Origin: Deltaproteobacteria bacterium
GTDB taxonomy: Bacteria > Desulfobacterota_C > Deferrisomatia > Deferrisomatales > JACRMM01
DNA: 5,462 bases
Assembly (NCBI GenBank): GCA_016218905.1
Contig: JACRCS010000401.1
Location: forward strand, 1-5,462
Direction: 5' to 3'
The number at the start of each line of letters is the position of its first letter. Within the stretch, counting starts at the first letter, position 1. The position numbers and the translations under genes are program-made. Of the stretch, positions 1 to 5,349 are shown in pieces. The notes under the pieces were generated by a model, which searched no databases, was not told the DNA's origin, and worked only from the letters and a program-made list of their open reading frames with translations.

Positions 1-106
1 AGGCGAGGACGAAAACGACGACGGCGTAGAGGGGGATCGAGGCCGTGAGGCCGGCCACGAGGACGAGCCAGCGAGCTTTCTCGGGGAGCGGGCTCAATCG
101 GGGCAT
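1..106 (-). CDS. N-terminus of an unrecognised membrane protein (partial)
   Basis: This minus-strand frame starts at the ATG complementary to 104-106 and stays open for 35 codons to the left edge, so only the N-terminus is present. The start is supported by a Shine-Dalgarno-like GGAGAA (complement of 112-117) with five bases of spacing. The peptide begins MPRLSPLPEKARW and then runs into a hydrophobic stretch (about residues 14-35, rich in Leu, Val, Ala and Ile) without charged residues. That is a short, positively charged cytoplasmic tail followed by a transmembrane helix or uncleaved signal anchor. It is transcribed divergently from the ada-alkA gene. I do not recognise the family, and 35 residues are too few to assign a function. 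The ribosome-binding site and the hydrophobic pattern make a real gene likely. Confidence 0.6.
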   Translation of the reverse strand, partial: MPRLSPLPEKARWLVLVAGLTASIPLYAVVVFVLA

Positions 107-211
107 TCTCGTTCTCCACGCACACGATACTCCGCGTTCGCGTTCCCGCGCCGACAGCGAGGTCCGAAAACCGCCAGACGTTCCCCCTCCAAGTGAGGTA
201 TCACTCGCTGC
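107..211. other. Divergent intergenic region between membrane-protein gene and ada-alkA
   Basis: These 105 bases separate two divergent starts and should hold both promoters. I see no convincing -35/-10 pair on either strand and no copy of the E. coli Ada-box (AAAGCGCA). Weak -10-like hexamers are GATACT at 126-131 (plus) and TATCGT at the complement of 124-129 (minus), but neither has a recognisable -35 at the right spacing. The only ordered element is a short palindrome at 192-205, listed separately. Confidence 0.5.
192..205 (+). promoter_or_regulatory. Short inverted repeat over the candidate ada-alkA ribosome-binding site
   Basis: AGTGA-GGTA-TCACT is a perfect five-base inverted repeat with a four-base centre, ending six bases before the GTG start at 212. 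The only purine-rich Shine-Dalgarno candidate, GAGG at 195-198, lies inside it, 13 bases from the start, which is longer than usual. In RNA it could be a small hairpin hiding GAGG. In DNA it could be half of an operator. Five-base arms can occur by chance, so function is inference. Confidence 0.3.
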
Positions 212-1675
212 GTGGAGATCGACCGGGAGTCCTGCCTCACCGCCTTCCTCGGAAGAGACCGCCGCTTCGCCGGGCGCTTCTACGCCGGCGTGACGTCGAC
301 GGGCATCTACTGCCGTCCCGGCTGCCCGGCCCCCCTGCCCAAAGCCCGCAACGTGCTCTTCTTCCGCTGCGCGGCGGCCGCCGAGGAAGCGGGCTTTCGC
401 GCCTGCCTCCGCTGCCGGCCCGAGACGGCGCCCGGAACTCCCGCCTGGACCGGTACGTCGGCCACCGTGGCGCGCGCCCTCCGGCAGATCGAAGCGGGCG
501 TCGCCGACGACGGACCGCTCAGTGCGCTCGCGGCGCGCCTCGGCGTCGGAGAGCGGCACCTGAGGCGTCTGTTCGCCGAGCACCTCGGCGCGTCTCCGGT
601 CGCCATCGCCCGGACGAGGCGGCTCCATTTCGCCAGGAGGCTCCTCGACGACACGTCGCTCCGGATGTCCGACGTGGCGCTCGCGGCCGGCTACTCCAGC
701 GTCCGGCGCTTCAACGAGGCGATGCGGGCGGCTTTCGGCGTTCCTCCGGGCCAGCTGCGACGGTCGGCCGCAGCAATCCCCGTTCGGGCCGGAATCGCCC
801 TGAACCTCCCGTTTCGCCCCCCGTTCGACGAAGCGTCCTTGCTCGCCTTCCTCGCCGCGCGGGCCGTCCCGGGAGTCGAGGAGGTGTCGGACGGCGTCTA
901 CAGGCGAACCGCGGAGCTCGCGGGATCGGCCGGGATCGTCGAGGCGAGAGTCGACGGAAACCGGGGGACCCTTTCCCTCCGCCTCTCTGGCCTCGGTCCG
1001 GCTTCGGCGCTCGAGGCGAGCCGGCGCGCGGGACGCCTGTTCGACCTCGACGCCGACCCGGTGACGATCAGCGCCCACCTCGCGGCCGACCCGCTCCTCG
1101 CCCCGCTCGTCGCCCGGCGCCCCGGTCTGCGCGTGCCGGGAGCGTGGGACCCATTCGAGATCGCCGTCCGGACGATCCTCGGACAGCAAGTCTCCGTGAA
1201 GGCGGCCCGGACGCTCGCCGCGCGGCTCGCCGCGACGTTCGGGCGCCCCCTGCCCTCCGGAGCGGCGAGGGAAGGGCTCTCTCTCCTGTTCCCGCGCGCC
1301 GAGGAGCTCGCGGAGGCGGACGTCGCCTCGATCGGCCTCACCTCTCGGAGGGCGGGTACGCTTCGCGCCCTGTCGCGCGAGCTCGCGCTGGGGCACATCG
1401 ACCTCGGCCCGGCAGCTTCGCTCGACGAAGCGGAGAGGCGCCTCGCCACGATCCCGGGGATCGGCCCCTGGACGGCACAGGTGATCGCGCTGCGCGCCCT
1501 CGGCGAGCCCGACACGCTTCCAGCGGGCGACCTCGGTCTCCGGAAGGCGCTCGCAAACGGGGGCTCTCTTCCCTCCATCGCCGACGTCGAGGAGCGCGCG
1601 CGCGCCTGGCGGCCTTGGCGCGCCTACGCCCTCATCCACCTCTGGACTGAACTCGCAAGCAAGGAGCGCCCATGA
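212..1675 (+). CDS. Ada-type methyl sensor/AraC-family activator fused to AlkA 3-methyladenine DNA glycosylase
   Basis: This 487-residue protein joins two alkylation-repair modules. Residues about 5-75 are the Ada metal-binding domain, with zinc-ligand cysteines C34, C38, C65 and C68. C34 matches E. coli Ada C38, the cysteine that accepts a methyl group from DNA phosphotriesters and switches on DNA binding. Residues about 83-185 are an AraC-type double helix-turn-helix ending FGVPPGQLRR. Residues about 190-485 are an AlkA N-terminal domain plus HhH-GPD glycosylase, with DPFEIAVRTILGQQVS (313-328), the hairpin PGIGPWTA (415-422) and catalytic D440. It should sense methyl damage, activate repair genes and excise N-alkylated purines. 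The GTG start is the only plausible one: an in-frame TGA lies at 194-196, and the homology begins a few residues in. E. coli AlkA Tyr222 is matched by V424. Its stop overlaps the ATG of the next gene. Confidence 0.93.
   Translation: MEIDRESCLTAFLGRDRRFAGRFYAGVTSTGIYCRPGCPAPLPKARNVLFFRCAAAAEEAGFRACLRCRPETAPGTPAWTGTSATVARALRQIEAGVADDGPLSALAARLGVGERHLRRLFAEHLGASPVAIARTRRLHFARRLLDDTSLRMSDVALAAGYSSVRRFNEAMRAAFGVPPGQLRRSAAAIPVRAGIALNLPFRPPFDEASLLAFLAARAVPGVEEVSDGVYRRTAELAGSAGIVEARVDGNRGTLSLRLSGLGPASALEASRRAGRLFDLDADPVTISAHLAADPLLAPLVARRPGLRVPGAWDPFEIAVRTILGQQVSVKAARTLAARLAATFGRPLPSGAAREGLSLLFPRAEELAEADVASIGLTSRRAGTLRALSRELALGHIDLGPAASLDEAERRLATIPGIGPWTAQVIALRALGEPDTLPAGDLGLRKALANGGSLPSIADVEERARAWRPWRAYALIHLWTELASKERP
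1661..1666 (+). promoter_or_regulatory. Ribosome-binding site of ogt inside the end of ada-alkA
   Basis: AAGGAG, five bases before the ATG at 1672, lies within the last codons of the upstream gene. With the ATGA stop/start overlap at 1672-1675 it fixes the ogt start and implies translational coupling of the two repair genes. Confidence 0.8.
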
Positions 1676-2178
1676 CCACACCCATCGAGACTGCCACCGT
1701 GGAGACCGCCACCGGAGCCTTCTGGTTCGCGGCGAAGGACGGCGCGCTCGTGGCCGCCGGTTTCTCCGAGTCGGCTCCGCGCCTCCTCGCCCGGCTCGAG
1801 GCGCGATTCGGGCCTCTCGAGCCCCGAGAGGCGAGCGACCCTGCCGGAGCCGCCTCGGCTTTCCGGCGCTTCCTGGCGGGCGAGCGGGCCGCCCTCGAGT
1901 CCGTTCCGGTCGACCTCGGAGGGACGTCGTTCCAGCGCGACGTGTGGGCGGCGCTTCGCGGGATTCCCACGGGCACGACGATCACCTACGCCGAGCTTGC
2001 CCGGCGCGTCGGCCGGCCCAGGGCCGTGAGGGCCGTCGGCGGCGCCAATGGCGCGAACCCCATTTCGATCATCGTGCCGTGCCACCGCGTCGTGGGCAAG
2101 GATGGCCTCCGCGGATATGCCGGCGGCGTCGCCCGCAAGGAGTGGCTGCTCGCCCACGAGAGAGCGATGTCGGTCTGA
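1672..2178 (+). CDS. ogt: Methylated-DNA--protein-cysteine S-methyltransferase (O6-alkylguanine-DNA alkyltransferase)
   Basis: This 168-residue protein is of the usual size for Ogt/MGMT. It removes alkyl groups from O6 of guanine (and less well O4 of thymine) in one irreversible step, by transfer to its own cysteine. The acceptor motif IIVPCHRVVG is present with C137, and H138 and E157 (in KEWLL) complete the Cys-His-Glu relay. R120 in RAVGGANGANP matches the arginine that takes the place of the flipped base, N129 matches the hinge asparagine, and Y106 in TITYAELA matches the conserved tyrosine. About 80 N-terminal residues form the less conserved ribonuclease-like domain. The gene overlaps ada-alkA by four bases and has a strong AAGGAG site, so the pair is one operon. 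It supplies the alkyltransferase activity that E. coli Ada carries at its own C-terminus. Regulation by the upstream Ada module is likely but inferred. Confidence 0.96.
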   Translation: MTTPIETATVETATGAFWFAAKDGALVAAGFSESAPRLLARLEARFGPLEPREASDPAGAASAFRRFLAGERAALESVPVDLGGTSFQRDVWAALRGIPTGTTITYAELARRVGRPRAVRAVGGANGANPISIIVPCHRVVGKDGLRGYAGGVARKEWLLAHERAMSV

Positions 2179-2182
2179 CGCG

Positions 2183-2716
2183 TTAGCCCGGGCAACCGGG
2201 CGCGCCCCAGTACCGCCGGATCTGGGCGCCGTGGTGCTTCGCGTGCTCCTCGATGAAGACGAGCGTCCCCGCCGGGTCGAGCGCTCCGCCGATCGGATGC
2301 CGGAAGAGGAGGGACTCCTGGCGCTCCGACGGTAGGGCGCCGAGGAGCTCCCGAAGCTCACGGCGGGCCCTTCCCCACCGGTCCGAGACCTCGCCGAGCG
2401 GGAAGGTCACTTCGGGAATCACCTGCGGCACCGGCGCGCGAAAGCGGATCGGCGACTTCAGAACGAGGACGAGGAGCGCGAGCTTCGCCCGGTCGAGGAG
2501 GGGGACGTTTTGCGCCGGGCCTCGCAGCTTCTTTCTCGCATAGCCGACGACTCCCTCCTCGACGAGGACGAGGTGCTGGACGACGTCGAGCGCGCACCAG
2601 CCTCTCCCCTCCGGGCGGAAGGCGAGCCTTTCCTCGCTCTCGCCGGCGAGAGAGCCGAGGAGGGCGTCCTTCCAAGCATCCAGGTCGTCGAGGCGCCTCT
2701 CGAGGTCTTGCCGCAT
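2183..2716 (-). CDS. DinB-fold putative metal-dependent protein
   Basis: This 177-residue protein matches the DinB/YfiT-like four-helix-bundle superfamily in layout and length. The first helix is followed by the typical segment GWCALDVVQHLVLVEE with H48, and near the C-terminus is IEEHAKHHGAQI with H158 and H162. H48, H158 and H162 form the three-histidine metal site usual for the fold. The middle carries a hydrophobic stretch followed by RFRAPVPQVIPE. Family members include damage-inducible proteins and thiol-dependent transferases, but most have no known reaction, so no substrate can be named. The ATG start has GGGAG ten bases upstream. The gene starts 38 bp after the lon stop on the same strand, so co-transcription with lon is likely. 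Its stop lies four bases from that of the convergent ogt gene. Confidence 0.82.
   Translation of the reverse strand: MRQDLERRLDDLDAWKDALLGSLAGESEERLAFRPEGRGWCALDVVQHLVLVEEGVVGYARKKLRGPAQNVPLLDRAKLALLVLVLKSPIRFRAPVPQVIPEVTFPLGEVSDRWGRARRELRELLGALPSERQESLLFRHPIGGALDPAGTLVFIEEHAKHHGAQIRRYWGAPGCPG
2186..2201. terminator. Candidate shared terminator hairpin between convergent ogt and the DinB-like gene
   Basis: GCCCGG-GCAA-CCGGGC is a perfect six-base-pair GC stem. Read on the plus strand it closes with a GNRA-type tetraloop (GCAA), seven bases after the ogt stop codon. It also covers the last three codons of the convergent DinB-like gene. There is no T-run after the stem on either strand, so it is not a classical intrinsic terminator. 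It may act as a U-less terminator or a 3'-end stabilising hairpin. It is the only strong hairpin noticed in the convergent junction, where the two stop codons are four bases apart. Confidence 0.4.
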
Positions 2717-2754
2717 GGCGCGGAGTCTCCCACGAGAGCTCCGCGCCCGAAGCG

Positions 2755-3576
2755 TCAGAGAGCCGCCGGTAGGGACGCCGCGCCGCCGGCCGTCTCGTCC
2801 GTGAAGAGGAGTAGTCCGCCCTTCATGCGGCCGCGGAGCGAGACCGCGAGCGCCTCGCTCAGGTCCTGCACCGGGACGATCTCGAGGCCGTCCCGCACGT
2901 CCTGGGGCAGGTCCTCGAGGTCGGGCACGTTCTCCTTCGGGAGGACGACCGTCCGGATCCCCGCGCGGACCGCGCCGAGGATCTTCTCCTTCACGCCGCC
3001 GATCGGCAGGACCCGGCCCGAGAGCGTCACCTCTCCCGTCATCGCGACGTCGCGGCGGCAGGGGCGCTTCGAGAGCGTCGAGACGATCGCCGATGCCATC
3101 GCGACACCGGCCGACGGGCCGTCTTTCGGGATCGCCCCGGCGGGGACGTGGATGTGGAGGTCGCGCTCAAAGGCCGTGTCGTCGATGCCGAGGAGCGGAG
3201 CGTGCGAGCGGGCGAAGGTCCACGCCGCGCGGGCCGACTCCTTCATGACGTCGCCGAGCTGGCCTGTCAAGAGGACCTCCCCCTTCCCGCGCATGAGCGC
3301 CGCCTCGATGAACATGATGTCACCGCCAGCGGGCGTGTAGTACATCCCCGTGGCGACGCCGACCTGGTCCTCGTGGACGATCTTCTCGGGCTGGATCTTC
3401 TTCCGGCCGAGGATCGGCGCCACGTCGGGCACGTCGACGACCGCCTTCTCGATCTCGCTGGCCGCGATCTTCCGCGCGACCTTCCGGCTCAGCTTTTCCA
3501 GCTCGCGCTCGAGCTGGCGGACACCCGCTTCGCGCGTGTAGGACGAGATCACCTCGGAGAGGGCTCCATCGGTCAC
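2755..3576 (-). CDS. lon: Lon protease C-terminal part (ATPase lid and S16 peptidase) downstream of the amber codon
   Basis: The frame continues from the codon after the stop at 3631-3633. The boundary given here is the first GTG after it and is only a formal start: I see no usable ribosome-binding site, so separate translation is unlikely. In full-length numbering it contains the sensor-2 region YTREAGVRQLERE (581-593), TPAGGDIMFIEA at the start of the peptidase, the catalytic serine S723 in KDGPSAG, and the catalytic lysine K766, the second Lys of GGVKEK. The dyad spacing of 43 residues equals that of E. coli Lon (S679/K722). The C-terminus is normal in length. No other damage is visible, which argues that the interruption is recent or not real. 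The DinB-like gene follows after 38 bp. Confidence 0.85.
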   Translation of the reverse strand: MTDGALSEVISSYTREAGVRQLERELEKLSRKVARKIAASEIEKAVVDVPDVAPILGRKKIQPEKIVHEDQVGVATGMYYTPAGGDIMFIEAALMRGKGEVLLTGQLGDVMKESARAAWTFARSHAPLLGIDDTAFERDLHIHVPAGAIPKDGPSAGVAMASAIVSTLSKRPCRRDVAMTGEVTLSGRVLPIGGVKEKILGAVRAGIRTVVLPKENVPDLEDLPQDVRDGLEIVPVQDLSEALAVSLRGRMKGGLLLFTDETAGGAASLPAAL

Positions 3577-3630
3577 TTCCAGCTGCGCGGGGGTCAGGCC
3601 GTTCTCGGAGAGCTGTCGCGGGAGGAGGTA

Positions 3631-3633
3631 CTA
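3631..3633 (-). other. In-frame amber (TAG) codon within lon
   Basis: On the minus strand the codons read ATC GCC AGG TAG TAC CTC CTC, giving Ile-Ala-Arg-stop-Tyr-Leu-Leu. The position lies between the AAA+ core and its helical lid, where other Lon proteins carry a variable polar residue. The four other complete frames in the window end in TGA (three) or TAA (one), none in TAG. Confidence 0.95.
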
Positions 3634-5280
3634 CCTGGCGATCGACGTCTTCTCCCGCTCGGTGTAGCCCGTGAACTCGATGACCTCGAGGCGGTCGAGG
3701 AGCGGGCCGGGAATCGACTGGACGAAATTCGCCGTCGCGATGAAGAGGACCTCGGAGAGGTCGAACGGGATGTTGAGGTAGTGGTCTGTGAAGCTGTCGT
3801 TCTGCGCCGGGTCGAGAACCTCGAGGAGGGCCGCCGCGGGGTCGCCCTGGAACGACACGCCCACCTTGTCCACCTCGTCGAGGAGGAAGACGGGGTTCTT
3901 CGTCCCCGCCTGCCGCATTCCCTGGAGGATCCGGCCCGGCATCGCCCCGACGTAGGTCCGCCGGTGACCCCGGATGTCGGCCTCGTCGCGCGCCCCGCCG
4001 AGCGAGATCCTGACGTACTTGCGGCCGAGCGCGCGCGCGATCGACTTCGCGATCGAGGTCTTCCCGACCCCGGGAGGTCCGGCGAAGAGGAGGATCCGTC
4101 CCCTGTTCGGCAGCGTTTTCGGCTCAGCCGGCTTCCCGCTCCCGTCCTTCGGCCGCTCGGCCGGCGGTGGCCCGTCCGCAACGGGGGCTCCGGCCGGCGG
4201 AGCGGCCTCCAGGTGCTCCAGGGGCTCCACTGCCCCCGTGAGCTTCCGTCCGAGGAGCTGGCGCACCGCCAGGAACTCGAGGATCCGGTCCTTCACGTCC
4301 TTCAGGGCGTAGTGGTCCTCGTCGAGAATCCGCCCCGCCTCGACGACGTCGAGGTGCTCGTCGCTCCGTGCCGACCAGGGCAGCTCGGCCACGAGCTCGA
4401 GGTAGCTCCTCAGGACCTGCGCCTCCATCGACTCGCGCGACAGGCGCTGGAGCTTCTTCCACTCGCGGTCGATCTCCTTGCGGACATCCTCCGTGAGGAC
4501 GAGCGCGTCGAGCTTCTCCTTCAGCCCTTTCAGGTCGTCGCCCTCGTCCTCCCCTTCCCCGAGCTCCTTCTGGATCGCCTTCAGCTGCTGGCGGAGAAAC
4601 ATCTCCCGCTGCCGGTCGCCCAGCTCCTCCTGGACCTTCGACTTGATCTCCTCCTGCGCGTCGAGGACGTCGATCTGGCGCTGGACGTGCACGAGCGTCC
4701 GCCGGACCCGGTCCTCGACCGAGAGGGTCTCGAGCAGCAGCTGGCGCTCGGCCGTCGGAATGTCGATATAGCCGGCGACGAGATCGGCGAGGCGACCCGG
4801 GTCGTCGGCTTCGGAGAGGACATTCGCCACGGCCTCGTCGGGGAGGCCGAGCTTCTTCGCGAGCTCCGCAGAACGCTCCTTGAGCTCCTTCAGGAGCGCG
4901 ACGAACGCCGTGTCGGCCGGGTCGAGGGGCGGCATCTCGGACGCTTCGACAACGACGGCCTCGAGGCGGCCGTCCTTCTCCTGGATTCGCATCGCGATGC
5001 CACGCGACTTCCCCTGCAGGAGCAGGCGCGCGCCGCCCACGCCGCGCTGGATGGGCCCGATCGAGGCGATCGTCCCGACCGTGTGGAGGAGCTCTGGTGT
5101 CACGGTCTCGACGTCCTGCCGTTGCGTCAGGGCGAAGACGAGCTGCTCTGGGCTCTTCATCGCCGTCTCGATGGCGTGAAGCGTGCCCGGACGGCCGGCA
5201 GCGATCGGAAAGCTGACACCTGGGAAGAGGACGGCGTTGCGAAGGGGGATGATCGGGAGCGTCTGGGTAGGCTGCATCAT
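3631..5280 (-). CDS. lon: Lon protease N-terminal and ATPase-core part, ending at the premature amber codon
   Basis: These 549 residues would be made if the TAG is read as a stop. The N-terminal LON domain begins TLPIIPLRNAVLFPG and spans about residues 8-200. A charged helical region including FLRQQLKAIQKELGEGEDEG follows to about 320. The AAA+ core has Walker A GPPGVGKT (401-408, K407), Walker B FLLDEVDK (D468, E469), sensor-1 N518 and arginine finger R530 in LLDRLEV. An unusual Pro/Ala/Gly-rich stretch at about 344-392 precedes Walker A. The product lacks the ATPase lid, sensor-2 and the whole peptidase, so it could not degrade protein. It might still join hexamers or bind substrates. Two start codons are adjacent: the second ATG (5277) has AAAGG at the better spacing of five bases, so translation may begin there. 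Numbering here uses the first. Confidence 0.9.
   Translation of the reverse strand: MMQPTQTLPIIPLRNAVLFPGVSFPIAAGRPGTLHAIETAMKSPEQLVFALTQRQDVETVTPELLHTVGTIASIGPIQRGVGGARLLLQGKSRGIAMRIQEKDGRLEAVVVEASEMPPLDPADTAFVALLKELKERSAELAKKLGLPDEAVANVLSEADDPGRLADLVAGYIDIPTAERQLLLETLSVEDRVRRTLVHVQRQIDVLDAQEEIKSKVQEELGDRQREMFLRQQLKAIQKELGEGEDEGDDLKGLKEKLDALVLTEDVRKEIDREWKKLQRLSRESMEAQVLRSYLELVAELPWSARSDEHLDVVEAGRILDEDHYALKDVKDRILEFLAVRQLLGRKLTGAVEPLEHLEAAPPAGAPVADGPPPAERPKDGSGKPAEPKTLPNRGRILLFAGPPGVGKTSIAKSIARALGRKYVRISLGGARDEADIRGHRRTYVGAMPGRILQGMRQAGTKNPVFLLDEVDKVGVSFQGDPAAALLEVLDPAQNDSFTDHYLNIPFDLSEVLFIATANFVQSIPGPLLDRLEVIEFTGYTEREKTSIAR
4105..4251 (-). other. Low-complexity Pro/Ala/Gly-rich insertion in Lon before Walker A
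   Basis: Codons for about residues 344-392 encode a segment rich in Pro, Ala, Gly, Glu and Lys, for example PPAGAPVADGPPPAERP. E. coli Lon has only about seven residues between the matching EYLAV and GPILC segments, so this adds about 45 residues. It probably forms a flexible linker between the N-terminal/coiled-coil part and the ATPase. It accounts for most of the extra length relative to E. coli Lon. Confidence 0.75.
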
Positions 5281-5285
5281 GACCT

Positions 5286-5315
5286 TTCGAGTCGACCTAA
5301 CGCGGAAGACTCAAG
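5286..5315 (-). repeat. Imperfect inverted repeat in the lon leader next to the ribosome-binding site
   Basis: On the minus strand TTGAGTC (5314-5308) faces GACTCGA (5293-5287) across 14 bases. In RNA this gives seven pairs including one G-U. The 3' arm runs straight into the AAAGG Shine-Dalgarno sequence (5287-5283). The 5' half, CTTGAGT (5315-5309), equals one half-site of the HAIR operator of HspR (CTTGAGT-N7-ACTCAAG), but the second half is not present at the required distance. It may be a 5'-end hairpin, a repressor site, or chance. Confidence 0.35.
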
Positions 5316-5320
5316 ATTAA

Positions 5321-5349
5321 AGTTTAGTAGCATCAGCTTAGATTTTCAA
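5321..5349 (-). promoter_or_regulatory. Candidate sigma-70-type promoter of lon
   Basis: On the minus strand TTGAAA (5349-5344) and TAAACT (5326-5321) are separated by exactly 17 bases. They match the -35 consensus at five of six positions and the -10 consensus at four of six. The predicted transcript start is near 5314, giving a leader of about 35 bases. The stretch is distinctly AT-rich against a GC-rich background, as expected of a promoter. No CIRCE element or heat-shock sigma-32 pattern is visible. Confidence 0.55.

Larger units (their letters stand above)
2755..5280 (-). pseudogene. lon: ATP-dependent protease La (Lon), full-length frame interrupted by one amber codon
   Basis: The whole frame from the ATG at 5280 to the TGA at 2755 is 841 codon positions long and encodes every Lon module: N-terminal substrate-binding domain, coiled-coil segment, AAA+ ATPase and S16 Ser/Lys peptidase. 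Lon degrades damaged and short-lived regulatory proteins in the cytoplasm as a homohexamer. A single TAG at 3631-3633 (codon 550) interrupts it. The frame is the same on both sides, so this is a base substitution and not an indel. The protein before the stop ends TSIAR and continues after it YLLPRQLSENGLTP, as in other Lon proteins (E. coli AKRHLLPKQ). CAG (Gln), AAG (Lys) or GAG (Glu) would each become TAG by one change. It is annotated as a broken gene because the peptidase lies beyond the stop. Sequence error or read-through cannot be excluded. Confidence 0.75.

Noticed and set aside
107..211. An E. coli-type Ada box in front of ada-alkA
   Set aside because: No AAAGCGCA or close variant was found on either strand of this region.
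898..1578. A 226-codon minus-strand frame opposite the AlkA part
   Set aside because: It is a low-complexity Arg/Ser/Ala/Pro product with no motif, entirely antisense to a conserved enzyme domain.
193..1650. A 485-codon plus-strand frame parallel to ada-alkA
   Set aside because: It lies in another frame of a gene with clear Ada, AraC and AlkA motifs. Its product is an Arg/Pro/Gly-rich sequence typical of a shadow frame in GC-rich DNA.
1624..2361. A 245-codon minus-strand frame across ogt and the end of the DinB-like gene
   Set aside because: It overlaps two genes supported by motifs, and its product is compositionally biased with no recognisable domain.
2510..3340. A 276-codon plus-strand frame opposite the DinB-like gene and the Lon peptidase
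   Set aside because: It is antisense to the Lon catalytic region, rich in Ser/Arg/Pro, with no conserved motif.
3594..4181. A 195-codon minus-strand frame overlapping the Lon amber codon, considered as evidence for a frameshift
   Set aside because: Its product is an Arg/Ser-rich shadow. The Lon homology continues in the original frame after the TAG, so no frame change is needed.
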